64,000 bases of DNA from Ceratotherium simum simum. Lineage: Eukaryota; Chordata; Mammalia; Perissodactyla; Rhinocerotidae. Positions 23,491 through 35,264 of this stretch are shown in pieces. A program made the translations under genes and the position numbers. The notes beneath the pieces are model-generated. The model saw nothing but the letters and a program-made list of their open reading frames with translations. It had not been told where the DNA came from and did no database searches. Every line of letters begins with the position of its first letter. Positions within the stretch are counted from its first letter, which is position 1. The stretch covers positions 10,345,031 through 10,409,030 of the forward strand of contig NW_004454216.1 in the NCBI RefSeq assembly GCF_000283155.1. The letters run 5' to 3'.

Positions 23491-24464
23491 GTGCATTCTA
23501 CTGCACTTCAATTTTACCTGCTTTCAAAAACTTCCTTTCTTCTCTAGTAGCGTCAGGATCACTGTTTTGCTTTCCAATTGCAACAGAACAGACTAGGAAT
23601 GAACAATGGATTAGTCCCAGCCAGAATTCAGAGCAGGGGATTCAAAAAATCACAGGAGAGATACTCTTCTTAGTCACGCAGCATCAGAGGAAGTGACTTC
23701 AAAGAGGTGTCTCTTAGTGCATGCCACATGTTTACTTGGAGATCCTCTGATTTCCAGTAGTCTAGGGACCAGAGGTTGACTTTATCACATGTGCTCTTAC
23801 CAGTAAACTCCAGTGAGATTTCTCTTTGCTTTGTATATTTTTTTCAGAGAGTAAAATGAATTTTCATTCCATTCAACATGTGGTCATACTTAAATTTTTT
23901 TAAATTGAATTTGTACTTTAAGTCTCAAGATTTTACTGAGATTTTAGTAATCATCTATATATGTATGAGTATATGAAACTTCATCACTCTCTTCTCTAGA
24001 GATACTTATTTGCTGACACCATCTATAAATACAGGAAATAAACAAAAATATCCTTGAATAACAAAAATGGATTCTTAAGGACAATGCACTAAAAAGTATG
24101 CTTACTTTATGTTATAAAAACATCCCTTAAATTGTCTTCCAGAGCCTATTTAATTCTATTTCACACACAGCCTTAGTAAGTTCAATTACCTGGTAGAAAA
24201 ACTCTCAGATACTATAGCCAGTAAATTAGAAGTGGGAGGCTTCTAGAGGTAGATACACTGATAGCAGAAGGAGTAATAAGTGAGAATCTAAAAGTGAAGA
24301 TAGAGATAGAAATTTATGAAAATCGAACACAAGATATAAAATATATAAATTTCCTGAGTTTTTTAATATATAAAGCATATTTATTAGCTAGTTAGGTTGT
24401 TTATTCATTCAATAAATATTTCTTTATATCCACAAGAAAAAAATGTGTGAACACATGTAGGAAT
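23491..24464. other. Unclassified intergenic sequence
   Basis: No clear repeat is found. A short L2-like 'attcattcaataaatatttc' occurs at about 24402. Confidence 0.35.
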
Positions 24465-24700
24465 AGATATAATAATAACCAACACTTATATTGTGCTCAC
24501 TCTGTGCCAGGTACATCTTAAGCTTTTCTCCTGTATTAATTTATTTAATTTTCAATGTAAAAAGTGGATATTATTATTATTTTCATTTTATAGATAAGAA
24601 ACAGAAACACAGAAAGGTTAATTAACTTGTCAAAAGCCACACACCCAGCGATGAGTAGAGCTCAGCTTGAACAGGCTCCAGGACCCATACTCAGAGATAC
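24465..24700 (-). mobile_element. MIR SINE, near complete, antisense
   Basis: 'ccaacacttatattgtgctc', 'actctgtgccaggtacatct', 'ttattattattttcatttta', 'gaaacacagaaaggttaatt', 'acttgtcaaaagccacacac' and 'gagtagagctcagcttgaac' follow the MIR complement through the core. Confidence 0.9.
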
Positions 24701-24779
24701 TGCACTATGTTTGCTCCTGAAAAGCCAATTGACTTTCAAAATAATATGCTTTTGACCATAAAAATAATTTCAAAATAGG

Positions 24780-25127
24780 ACCTTGAGTCAGACTGCTATT
24801 TGTTTTCTAAAATCTGTCCCCTCCTGCTTCCATAATAACTTTATTAGCTGGGACCATGATGCCCAGCTTGGGACTACATTTTCTTGTTTCCTTTGGAGCT
24901 AGATGTCTTCCCAATGGAATGTGAGCTGAAATGATACGTGTAACTTCCATTTCCCAAGATTAAAAGAAACCTTGTCTCCTGCATCCTCGCTTGCCCCTTC
25001 CTAGAAGCTGTCAAGTGTTGGTAGTGGTAACCTAGCTTTAACTATGTAACCAAGAACAACAGGAGAAATAAGATAGAAGTAGTTTGGGTACCTGAGTGAC
25101 TTCATGGAACAGAACCATTTTGCAGTT
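24780..25127 (+). mobile_element. Ancient interspersed repeat, family not resolved
   Basis: 'cctttggagctagatgtctt', 'cccaatggaatgtgagctga', 'gtgtaacttccatttcccaa' and 'gggtacctgagtgacttcat' form a known mammal-wide pattern (spent DNA transposon or LTR). I cannot name its family. The following LTR begins where this pattern stops. Confidence 0.45.
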
Positions 25128-25905
25128 GTGGTGTAACAAGAAATGTGTTTAGTCTTTGTCCCAGGTTCCTGGCATAGAGCTCCTGAAACCCTTGAAATTT
25201 CGTGAGCAACAAGAGTGACAGTAACATCTTTTATTCTGAGGCAACTCTTGGTAGGCCCCTAGATATAGCTTCAGGATGGGGACTTGTCACCAGAAAGACC
25301 AAGCCTTGATTAGAAGCTTAGAACTTTCAGTCCCACTCTCCAACCTCCAGGGAGAGAAGAGGGGCTGGAGATTGAGTTAATAACCAATGGCCAATGATTT
25401 AATCAATTATGCCTAGACAGTGGAACCTCCATAAAAACCCCTAAATGATGGGGTTATGGGTTTGCAAACACATCTATGTGTTGAGAGGGCAGCACATCCC
25501 AATTCCGCAGGGACGGAAGCTCCCACACTCAGGTCTCTCATGGACCTACCTCCCTATGTACATCTTCATCTGGCTGTTCATTTGTATCCTTTATAATAAA
25601 CCACAATAGTAAGTAAAGCATTTTCCTGAGTTCTGTGAGTAGTTCTAGTAAATTATCAAACCTGGAGGAAAGGTTTATTATTACTATGGAACTCCCAACT
25701 TTGTAGCCAAGTCAGACAAAAGTGTGGGTAACCTGGGGACCTGATACTTGGGACTGGCTTCTGAAGTGAGGGCCGTCTTGTGGGACTGAGCCCCTAACCT
25801 GTGGAGTCTGACACTAACGTTAGTGTCAGAATTGAATCGAATTGACGACACCTGGTTAGTGTCAGCTAATTGGATAATTGGTTGATGTGGGGAAAAAACT
25901 AACAG
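25128..25905 (+). mobile_element. Solo LTR of an endogenous retrovirus, about 780 bp
   Basis: Characteristic blocks are 'gtttagtctttgtcccaggt', 'tcctggcatagagctcctga', 'ggcaactcttggtaggcccc', 'gaccaagccttgattagaag', 'caatggccaatgatttaatc', 'tggctgttcatttgtatcct', a polyadenylation signal in 'ctttataataaaccac', and 'cttgtgggactgagccccta'. This is an ancient mammalian LTR, probably of the ERVL group. The subfamily and exact 3' end are uncertain. No gag, pol or env sequence flanks it. Confidence 0.75.
25807..25830. repeat. 24-bp perfect palindrome in the LTR
   Basis: The arms are TCTGACACTAAC and its exact complement, joined with no spacer. Part of the right arm (GTTAGTGTCAG) recurs at about 25855-25865. 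Confidence 0.95.
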
Positions 25906-26174
25906 CAGTCTAGGCCAATCATCTCTAGAACATCATGTGAGGGAGAAAGAAACTCTAATTTTACTTAATCTTCTATATTTTAGGTGTCTTTCTTATAGCA
26001 TATTAATCTGTTTCTTATCTAATAAAGAACTAAGAATGTGTTGTGAAATTATGACATCATTGAAATAATTATGTAATCTATCTCAGAGAGAACTGTTTTC
26101 ACAGAAAATGGTATGATGCAATGGAAATTATTTGGAAAAACAGGACGGAGATCTAGAACTTAGTTCTAGATTTA

Positions 26175-26695
26175 TGATGTTCTCACTTTTTCAGTACTTA
26201 TTGAGCACCCATCATGTTGTCTTGTTATGTATTGAGCATGTAAAAAGGATGTGTTTCCTTTCTCCAAAAAGAAAAACAATAAAAGCAACAGGTACAAAGT
26301 AATATGAAAAGTATCATAATGGAGAAAAAGGTCCTAAGAGATGCTAAAGGAGAGGCAACCTAAAATTACAAGAAAGGGAAAGAGAGAGAACACAGTGACT
26401 TCCCAAGAAAGCTGATGTGTTTGAGTTACATTTTTAAGAATGAGTAGGAATTACTGTGCAGAAAAGTGGGGGAAAGGTATTCTGGGTATAACCAACATCA
26501 TTTACAAAAGCAAAGAGACATAGATCAGCATGAGATAATGACTAACCAGAAGTATTTCCTTATTTTTCAAACAGAAAACAGGAAAGTAGTAAAAGATGAT
26601 ATGGGAGAGGCACAGAAACATGTGCACTTTATACTGAAAACAATGTGAGGTCATTGAAAATTTCAAAATATGGGGCACATGGTAATATCCATTTA
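26175..26695 (-). mobile_element. L2 LINE, antisense, copy 1
   Basis: 'cagtacttattgagcaccca', 'aagtatcataatggagaaaa', 'tttttaagaatgagtaggaa' and 'acaaaagcaaagagacatag' follow the L2 complement. The L2 pattern starts again immediately after it. Confidence 0.65.
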
Positions 26696-26696
26696 T

Positions 26697-27190
26697 TATA
26701 TTTAATATATAAATTATGCTCTCTGCTAGATGTAGGGGATACAGAAAACTGAAACATGGCATCTGCCGTCGAGAAGTTCACAATCTATTGGGAAACCATA
26801 TAAATAAACAGCAATGCCTTGTGATAAATGCTACAAGGAAGGCAAATAGTGTGGTCGTGTTATGGAAGAAGAGCAGAATGTGGGAAATTATGAGGATGAG
26901 ACAGAGGACGGTTCATCTGAGGAACTGCAAGTAGTTTAATAGTCATTTTAGAGGGGCTGGGAAATAGCAGGGACAACAGAGAATGAGACTGAAGGGGGCC
27001 AGATCAGGAAGGCCTTTTTGCCTTACTAAAGAGTTTGGATTTTATTCGAAATCAATCACAAACTGTGAAAAGAGGAATCCAAGAAGTAGAGCCAATAAGA
27101 GGGATGCAGGAGGGAGAAGAAGGAGGATTAACATTCTTATGTGTTCATTGAGCAACTGGAATGATGGGGTCTTTAACTGAGACAGGGATA
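26697..27190 (-). mobile_element. L2 LINE, antisense, copy 2
   Basis: 'tgtaggggatacagaaaact', 'gagaagttcacaatctattg', 'cttgtgataaatgctacaag', 'tctgaggaactgcaagtagt', 'gggggccagatcaggaaggc' and 'ctaaagagtttggattttat' follow the L2 complement in order. It is better preserved than copy 1. Confidence 0.8.
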
Positions 27191-27929
27191 AAAGGGACAG
27201 TCAGCTCAGGAGCAGGAAAGGAATGAGCCATTGCATAGATGGTTGTTAAAGGGCTTGCTCTGTCCACAGCCCTTGATGAGAAAGGCAGCCCATTTTACTA
27301 CCCAATACCCTGGCCATAGCTGGAGTAACTGGGTTAAGAATTTGACTGAAGAGTACCCAATGTGTAGTCAGGGCCAGCCAGCAATGATGTGTCCTAGCCT
27401 GCAAGAGCCCCAGAGAACTATCCAGATAATGAAGTAGTTAGCAGAGGGAACTGACTTCCTAAGGTCCTAATGCAGAAATAGAAGCCTATGACAGTCCACA
27501 GTGGGCTATGCACAAATCAAAGTTATGAGGAAGATGATGTGTGGAAGCAGCAGAAATGCCCTGAGGAGACTAGGCGAGCTCCTGACAGAGATGGGGTAAC
27601 AAGCAGTTACCCAAGTTGCTCTGCTGCTGATGGCTCTCCATACCTGTGCCTTACAACAGGCTCACTCTTCTTTGAGGGGGTGTCAGTGATTCTCCGTTGC
27701 TTGCAACAAAAAAAAATCTAACCCAGTCACCAGCTAGCTGTGTGCCCTCTCTCTCACTCCTGGAAGAGCCTTTAAAAAGTGGGAGTCATAGTTGAAATTC
27801 CTTTAGAAGCATTTTTTTCTCTTTAGCAAATTTTCCTTTAACTGATGGATAAGAACTTTAGATCTACTGTTATTAGAGTAATGAGGCACATAGTGTTTAG
27901 AATTATGAGGGATGAGACAGGGCTGACTA
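27191..27929. other. Degenerate sequence, possibly an ancient repeat
   Basis: 'acccaataccctggccatag' recalls an ancient dispersed element, but the match is too short to assign. An A9 run lies at 27709-27717. Confidence 0.3.
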
Positions 27930-28500
27930 TTGCTCTGCCCAGTGCAAAATGAAAATTTGGGGACCTTGCTGGGGGTGGTGAAGTTAATCTCTCGTTACAC
28001 AGCCCGCCATCTGAATCCTCAGTGGACAGGAGATCTGAAATGGATTGCAACCACAGCATAGGGACTCTTGGTTCCTGATAGGGTGGGTGAGATCCCATTC
28101 TGAGTTGTCCAAGGAATATGTCCAGGCGCAGTTAGCCCAGGGTAGAGATGGTTGCCGCCTTGCCTGCCTCGGAGAGACCATGAAGTGTGTGTGACCCCTG
28201 TGCCTGTGCCCAGATCCCCACTGGGGTGTTGGGCAGCAAGGTCACTGAGTGGCAATGGGGAGGAGGAAGCCCAGCTGGACCAGGGCACTAGATAGCTGGG
28301 AGTGGGCAGTAGAGAACTTGTTCCAGGGGAATGAGGAGCTGATGCGAGCTGAACCACCCATTTGCTGAGGCTCCATGCCCTCGGCACATGCTTCTTTGCC
28401 CTTGAACTTCATTTACAAAACATAAATTCAGAGATAACCTTATTAAGAATTTCAAGACAGAGACTTCAAAGCATTAAACCCCATGCAGGAGCCCTACTCA
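27930..28500 (+). repeat. Ancient repeat interrupted by a GC-rich segment
   Basis: The outer parts, 'cccagtgcaaaatgaaaatt' near 27940 and 'attaagaatttcaagacaga' to 'aaagcattaaaccccatgca' near 28442-28485, pair with a contiguous relative at 34715-34830. Here they are separated by about 0.45 kb of GC-richer DNA. The minus-strand frame of 122 codons at 28019-28387 lies in that inserted part and has no recognisable domain. Confidence 0.45.
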
Positions 28501-29689
28501 GTTTCGGACCTTACATGACTGTGCTGGTCACATGCTCATAAAGCCAAGCCTGGGCTGATGGAATCTGGAGAGAGAAAGGAAGAAATTTGTGAGTAAAATG
28601 AATATTTGTTAAAGAATTCCAATTTCCTTTTCAACACAAGGAAATCCTATTTATAACTTATGTTTTGAAATAGAAGGATTTAATACATCATTTTCCCCAA
28701 AGTTCATTTTTTTTACTAGACAGAATCCCCTGGAAATTATCACTGTTGCTAAAAACCAAAACCATACCAAATCAACCAAAACAAAACAAAAATAGTAACA
28801 GAAATATTATAAAAGTCACATTGTAAAACAGCAGTGTTTACAAATTCTCATAATGGAGAAGGTAATTCTGAGAATTAGCCCTCTTGATGTTAATGACTCA
28901 ATTGCTTAACCTCTTTACCATTAAGAATTTGTTGTTTACCAGTGTGAGAACAGAGGACTGTAACTTATAAGCTTATGTAACTATGTCCTATAGGCCAAAT
29001 TCCCATTATAACACATGATAAGTTGAAATCCATGAATGAAGACATAGCCTGGGACTGTGGCCTTTGAACCACAAACATAGCCAGGGTTTGAGAAATAGTC
29101 TCACGATTTGTGCTAATTTCTCATCAAGCAGCTATTTTTCAGGAAGTAGCAAAAAACATGTTTTGTTCTGTTCTGTTCTATTTTCTAAAGGAAATAGGGG
29201 AGTTCCCAGATTCTAAGCATTATGCTTATATTCCTAATCATGCGGAAAACTCTTGGAAAGAGTGGTTGTTAAACCAACCAATGGCTTTGTTTCTAGAAGT
29301 CTTCAGGAACATGCAGCATTATTCATAACACTTTTCTCTGAAGCAGCAGCAACATCCCTAGCAACTTGCTTGCACAAAGCTCCTGTTGAACAGAGAGAGC
29401 AGGGGGAAGAGGAAGCTCAAGGATGAGAAGGTGAGGGTAACCTCAGAATCACAGGCATCCATGGGAGCGACACAGTGGCCAAAGAGCACAAAAAGACCAC
29501 ATAGTGAGCTTTTGACATGCTTGAAGTGGCTCAGGAGTTCTTTATTATTCAAGCAAAAAATAAAAGGATTATTTTTCCCTGGGAATGATTAGTACAGGCC
29601 ATTGAACAAGAAGGAGCTCTTGGGACTACAATGTGTTGTGTCTCGGTTCTCACAGCAGTTTCTTTCCTCTAATGAATGCCCAGTGTGAC
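28501..29689. other. Unclassified, repeat-poor
   Basis: I recognise no transposon. Local A-rich and T-rich patches occur, for example 28745-28795. Confidence 0.4.
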
Positions 29690-30250
29690 GATTTGCGGTG
29701 CTATCTGGTAAAGTCATGCTGTAATCCCCGCGAATGATGCGTGAGACAGCACCAGTCTGTTGTTATCTCTCTGCGCTCTCGTACGTTAGCAGCAGAGAGA
29801 CCCTCAAAGCTGGAGATTTGCAATGTAAAGGAAAAGACAGAGTAGAGTTTATTATTCAGCTGGGATGTTGCCCATATGTCCATGTGTGATAACAGTGTTC
29901 TCTTTTCCTATATGTGTCTTCAAAAGGGATTAATAAATGCCGCAGCACTGAGTTAGGGTGGGGTACACGGATGCCCTCTAGATGTTTAATTGCAGGGGAA
30001 GTGTTCCCTGGAAATGAGCCAGGGTATCTCGTAAATCCAACAGCCTTCATTTAATGCTGCCTCTGCCTCACCGACACTGAGGTGCTATGATCTTATTCCC
30101 TACCCCATACCCAAAAGCTGTGCGCAATTTTCTGCTCTGCCTAGTAAAGATGATTTAGCCATTGTTATGTTTGGGTCATAGTTAATTTAATCGCATCTAA
30201 TGTTAATGCATTGTAACGCATATTTTAATACTCATGGCATCCTGCTTTGG
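29690..30250. promoter_or_regulatory. Candidate conserved non-coding element
   Basis: A repeat-free block keeps CpGs and shows homeodomain-like TAAT cores, clustered in 'catagttaatttaatcgcat' and 'ctaatgttaatgcattgtaa'. There is no long frame. The regulatory role is inferred only from composition and lack of decay, and no alignment was possible. Confidence 0.3.
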
Positions 30251-31039
30251 GGACCTTTGGGTTATTTAGCGTCAGCCCATTTCACTGGCATAGACCAGGC
30301 TCAAGAAGTTTCACCCCTTCACAAATGCTCTTTGTACTCATTAATTCTTACAATTCTTGAGTGTGAAGCAGATTATATTCACAGTTGCAGCAGCAGTACT
30401 AGAAGAAACAGTATTTCCCAACACCTTTCTATGTATATAGCCTTCATTGACTTTTTTTGCCAAATAAAAGATCCAGTGACCTACCAGGCACCAAACTTCT
30501 ATCATCTCAAGCCCACAGTTGGTTGAAGTCCTCATGTTAGTCCCCTGCTGCACTGGACACTTCAATGCTCAGAAAACAACTTCCTTGATACACTTACAAG
30601 TATAACCATTACACCATCATCCTATTGGGAGGATTGCAACCACCCAGACACCACCTCTGACCACAGCATTGCCTACTATCAGTTATAGTCCGTAGGAAAA
30701 GCTTTGGTTTATTCAAGGTATTATCAATAGAATCATGGGCTCCTATAATATTGTATCTAAAAGTTACTCTAGACATAATCTCATTCAATTCCATACATAT
30801 ATATATATATCTGAATGTCAAAGAGGATAGGTCATTTGTCTGAGATCATCGATCCAATTAAGTTGGTTGCCATGATCATCAGAGATGGTGGCAAGCTGGA
30901 TTCCCAGAATTCCCTGTCCCTTCACTCCCCAAACTCTCCAGAGACCTATCTGTCAAAGCCATGACTGAACTCTGTGGAAACCTTGGATCCTAGGATGAAT
31001 GTCCTGTTTCTCTTAAGCACTGCTAAGATTTGTTTTGCC
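30251..31039. other. Unclassified, with a short (AT)n run
   Basis: No family is recognised. The (AT)n tract is at 30793-30811. Confidence 0.35.
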
Positions 31040-31145
31040 ACCAATAATTTGACCAGGGTATGTTGAGCACTTATAATGTGCTAGACACTGGGCTTAAGAC
31101 CAGGATTACAGACATAAAAACCATAGTGAGTCCCTATGTTTGGAG
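31040..31145 (-). mobile_element. L2 LINE 3' end, antisense
   Basis: 'tatgttgagcacttataatg', 'tgctagacactgggcttaag' and 'aggattacagacataaaaac' match the L2 complement. Confidence 0.68.
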
Positions 31146-31584
31146 AAATCTCTGTGTTAGGCCATAACTCTGGCACCCAAGGTGCCATCTGATAGTTTTC
31201 AGATGGATCTGGAAGTAGTTATGCTCCTGAAAAAAATCGTCTCTTCTTTTGCTAAGCATAATTAGAAAGTAGAGGGTAAAGACCATTTTCAAAGAAGCTG
31301 AAACATGCAAGTATAACTTAATCACAAAATAGAGATGATTACGTAAGCAATTGGTTTTAAATAAATAATGAAATTAAAACCAAAGTGTCTTTTTATTAGC
31401 CGTAAACTGGGGAGGATAAGTGCATTTAGTAGGAAGATAGAATAGAAGAAGAACACAATGGAAGTGACATATTGGAATTAATCATTTCTCTCTAATTTAT
31501 TAGAACTGCTTCCTGCAGGAGATGAGATTTCAAGATCTGTTTGAGTGATGAAGAGAATTTGTCAGGAAGAATCAGAAGTTTGTG
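31146..31584. other. Unclassified intergenic sequence
   Basis: No repeat or coding signal is recognised. Confidence 0.35.
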
Positions 31585-31645
31585 GAAGAAAGCAGTTTGC
31601 CCAAGGTCACTTAACTAGCCCGTGTCAGAGGAGGGAATTAAACAC
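31585..31645 (-). mobile_element. MIR SINE core fragment, antisense
   Basis: 'gcagtttgcccaaggtcact' and 'taactagcccgtgtcagagg' are the MIR core complement. Confidence 0.75.
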
Positions 31646-32159
31646 ACCTCAAAAAATGCGTGTTTCTATAGTGAGTCTCTTATAAGAACACCTCCAGGCT
31701 GATGTGAAGAATTTTATCCAGAAGGTAGATGAGAATTACAGTGACCTTCGTGAAGTTACACATTGTGTCTCAGAGAAAAAGAACTCTGAGATTTTTCAAC
31801 TGAAAACCCCAGGATCCAAGGGCAGATCTAACCTTCCTGTCTCTGTTATCCATGAAAACGCTTTCCAAATCTCTGTTGAATCTAGAGCAAGGCAAACACC
31901 CCTCTAAAAAAGATGAAAACGTAGTTTACTCAACCCTTCATCTGAGGAGTGTAATCTTCATTTTCCTCTTGAAAATAAGAGTAATAAATGAATGAAAACA
32001 TTTACAGCCGACTGTCTATCAAGAATCTCTCCCAACTCATTAACCTGAGTCAGAATGGAGCAAAGAAAGTAGCTCGGCTGATCACATAAATGCCACGTCA
32101 AAGAGAAATTTCTTTCAATTAGTCATATCATCTAGGCCTGCAAATTTACTTTCCTTATG
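31646..32159. other. Unclassified intergenic sequence
   Basis: No family is recognised. The frame at 31704-31907 shows no known protein features. Confidence 0.35.
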
Positions 32160-32398
32160 ATCAGATCTCTGTCCTTCCCAGTCCCTGCCATTCTCTTATC
32201 TGCGTGTTTGTCTTCGTAGCAAGCATCCCTATCTGAAGTTATCTCACTTTTTTTTCCCACTCTCTCTTCCCCGACAGGAGTGAAAGCTCTATGGAGACAT
32301 AAACTCTCTAGCTTGCTGCTGCAGCCACAGCACCTAGAACAGGACCCAGTGCAGGGGGAACAGTCTATACATATTTGCTAAACAAATAAATATCTAAC
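32160..32398 (+). mobile_element. L2 LINE 3' end
   Basis: 'gaaagctctatggagacata', 'gcacctagaacaggacccag' and 'acatatttgctaaacaaata' match the sense 3' end of L2. Confidence 0.68.
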
Positions 32399-32759
32399 AA
32401 ATGCCATAAAATATTCAAAGTAATTTTTTCCAAATGACAACAAAAATTAAAAAGAGCATAAAATTATTGAACAAAAACTGAGGGTAGACCATGATACAAT
32501 GTTTCACCATTAGTGCAAACTGTTGTTATTAAAGATTACAAGTTACATGTTGTGAACAGTACCTTCTTATAAGTGTGACATATAGGATTCAACCTGAAGA
32601 ATACACAAAGAGGCTTCACTTGAGACACCAAAGTTCCGGAGATCATCCAGTAAGAATCACTGATAGAGATTAATTGAAGCAATCCATTTTTTTAAAAATG
32701 TGCATGTTGTTATAGAATCAAAGATGTCCAGTTGAGAAATAACACAGGTCTTTAAAAGA
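32399..32759. other. Unclassified intergenic sequence
   Basis: No family is recognised. Confidence 0.35.
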
Positions 32760-33035
32760 CAGTGCTACTACAGGAGTGGTCACAGACTTTCAAGTCAGCT
32801 ATACCTGGGATTCAGATCTTAGATCTGCTACTCACTGAGCTCGTCATCTTGCGTAACTTACTCATGCTGAGATTCCATTCCCCCCTCCGTAAATTGGATA
32901 AAATAATATCCACCTTACTGCTGTGCATATTGTAATAAATATTATAAATATTATTGGTATGTTATATAATAATAATAATAATTTTAATAAATAATGTAGT
33001 TAAAGCCTGAGTCACAGTAAACAGTTAACAAATTC
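32760..33035 (+). mobile_element. MIR SINE with an AT-rich expansion
   Basis: 'agtcagctatacctgggatt', 'cagatcttagatctgctact', 'tcttgcgtaacttactcatg', 'cctccgtaaattggataaaa' and 'cacagtaaacagttaacaaa' follow MIR. A (TAA)n tract at 32966-32990 has expanded within its 3' part. Confidence 0.82.
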
Positions 33036-33699
33036 TTGTTCCCGCCCAGTCCACTTTATATATCCTGTCTACTTCTCCCAAAGTCCTCTGCCCCTCAGTC
33101 CACACTGCCCAAATGCGAAGTGCATTGGTCTGTTTACAGTATTGGTGGCATCAGACTTTTGTCCAAGTTTAGTAATAAATGAATTTGGGAAGATGGGACT
33201 TAGATCACTCAATTAATCAGCTGTGGATCATGTAGCATTTTATCTCCATGTCGTCAGACCTTAGCATTTTCTCAGGTGTGTTCAGTGCTTCGCGCACATG
33301 CTCTGTTTCTCCTATAAGATTGCATGTGCCTCATGCGCAGGAGGTGAGCGTTATCATCATTGTGTGCCCCGCAGAATCTTAGTGACTTTCACCTTGTTAG
33401 TGCTTGAATGCTTTCTTTAATGACTAAAAATGGATTTGCTGAGGATCTCACAGGCGTATTTTATATGTTTACCACATATAATATATGCATTTAATTGATA
33501 CACAGTAACAATTTTAAACGATGTTATAATTTTAAAGCTTTGCAGGTATCATAATACTGTACTATCATTCTACAAATTAATTTTAAATGAAAATGCAGTT
33601 TTTTGTGACTTATCTACATTGATACCTTATTGCTAATGAGATTAAGTAACATTTCTTAGAGTCATTGGGTAAATTTGCTTCCTTTCCATGAATGTGCAT
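33036..33699. other. Unclassified intergenic sequence
   Basis: No repeat is recognised. 33280-33370 keeps a few CpGs. The rest is AT-rich. Confidence 0.35.
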
Positions 33700-34690
33700 T
33701 TATAACATTTAGTGTTTTGTTGAATTGTTTACTTGAACCAAATCTGTAAATGTTCTGGATATAAATTTTTTTTTTGTTATATGTACTAAAATCTCCCAGT
33801 CAGTAGGTTGTCATTTTATTTTGTTTAAGGTGAATTATTAAGAGAAATTTTTAATTTTAATGCCACCAAATTTGAAATTTTTTGAATTTGTATTTGTCTT
33901 ATTTTTTTAATAGATATTCCAAATTTGGCCAGAGGTCTTAAAAATAATCACCTATAGTTTCCTGAACATGTTAAAGCTTTACTTTCAGATTAGAATTTTA
34001 CTCCAGCTAGAGAGAGTTTTTGGTGTATGGTGTGAGGTAGAAGTTTGTTTGCTTTGTTGCTTTTACCAATTTGGATAACTAACTTTCCAGCACCAGTTTT
34101 TTTGTTTGTTTGTTTGTTTGTTTGTTTTTTGGTGAGGAAGATTCACCCTGAGCTAACGTTTGTGCCCATCATTTTGCATGTGGGTTGCCACAGCATGGCT
34201 GATGAGTGGTGTAGGTCCATGCCCAGGATCTGAACCCATGAACCCCAGGCCACCAAAGCGGAACGCACAGAACTTAACCACTAGGCCATGGGGCCAGCGC
34301 CTCTAGCACCAGTTTTTGAGCAGTCCATCTTTTCCTCATGGATTCCATTATCTCTGCTGAGGTATATGAAACGTTCATATATGTGTGGGGCTCTAGTCTG
34401 GTATGTTTGTTTACTCCTGTGAGAATTTCATTGATTTAATTACTATATTTACTTTAAATATTGACATCTGGTAGTGTCAGTCCCTCTCAATGCCTTTAAT
34501 GTTCTGTTTTTGCCTCTTCTAAGTATATGGTACCTGGTGATTTTTGGAAACTCAACCACAGGTGAAAGGGCATTTATAGTTTTATTTATTTCTTCAATTC
34601 TATCTTTTCTAGGTGTTTGTATTAGGAGGTTTCTGCAGTTATTTATTTTGGCAGATGCTAATACATCTTTTTCACATTTCTCTTAGATCT
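33700..34690 (-). mobile_element. L1/HAL1-like fragment, antisense, interrupted by ERE
   Basis: 'tggtgtatggtgtgaggtag', 'accaatttggataactaact', 'ttccagcaccag', then after the SINE 'gagcagtccatcttttcctc', 'ttttggaaactcaaccacag' and 'ctattttatttatttcttc'-like blocks follow complement L1/HAL1 ORF2. The copy is very diverged, so the borders are approximate. Confidence 0.62.
34102..34302 (-). mobile_element. ERE SINE, antisense, with (TTTG)n tail
   Basis: The plus strand runs from a (TTTG)n tail through 'gtgaggaagattcaccctga' and 'gagctaacgtttgtgcccat' to 'cttaaccactaggccatggg' and 'ggccagcgc'. The target-site duplication is CCAGCACCAGTTTTT (34087-34101) against CTAGCACCAGTTTTT (34303-34317), 14 of 15 identical. 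Confidence 0.95.
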
Positions 34691-34714
34691 CTTTGATTGC
34701 CTAGCAGAACAGGC

Positions 34715-34830
34715 AACATAATTTGTGGGGCCCACTATAAAATGAAAATGTGGTGCTCTTCAATCAAAAACTATTAAGAATTACAAGATGGCAAGAACAA
34801 AACATTAAACCAAGGACTTCTATGCCCTTC
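34715..34830 (+). repeat. Ancient repeat, contiguous copy
   Basis: 'tgtggggcccactataaaat', 'gaaaatgtggtgctcttcaa', 'ctattaagaattacaagatg' and 'aaaacattaaaccaaggact' are collinear with the split copy at 27930-28500. The family is not named. Confidence 0.5.
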
Positions 34831-35264
34831 TAAATGGGCAGGTGTCTTTCCCATGGAGCCAGTTCTACTGCCTAGTCACCTTCCTGTGGCTACCGCTACA
34901 TGCTCCAGGTTCATTCCTCACTGTCTCCCCTTCAGTCACTTTAATGCCTTCCTTTTCTGGAGTTTCCATACAGCTCTACAGCCATTGCCAGTCCTATGAT
35001 TCTCTTCTAGTGCCCTGTGCTTTCTCAGTTTCACATTTGGTGTTCTCAGAGTTATAACGAGGGTTTCACAGTGCCTGGCATAGTTCAGTTATCAGATCTG
35101 CCAGGTACAGCAAGGTTGGCATATTCAGTAAATATTTATGCCTCATAACTTTGTGTGTGGTCTAACCAGCAACAAGGCATGACACTTATATAATTAGAAA
35201 GATAAGACTAACCTAATTTGCAAAACAGAAAAAAATAGAAGCTAATAATATACCAGATGTTACG
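34831..35264. other. Unclassified, pyrimidine-rich then AT-rich
   Basis: No family is recognised. The frame at 34842-35057 is a chance frame in pyrimidine-rich DNA. Confidence 0.35.

Noticed and set aside
28019..28387. Minus-strand frame of 122 codons
   Set aside because: GC-rich local composition makes a chance frame likely. It is rich in Pro and Ser, lacks a recognisable domain and overlaps two other minus-strand frames.
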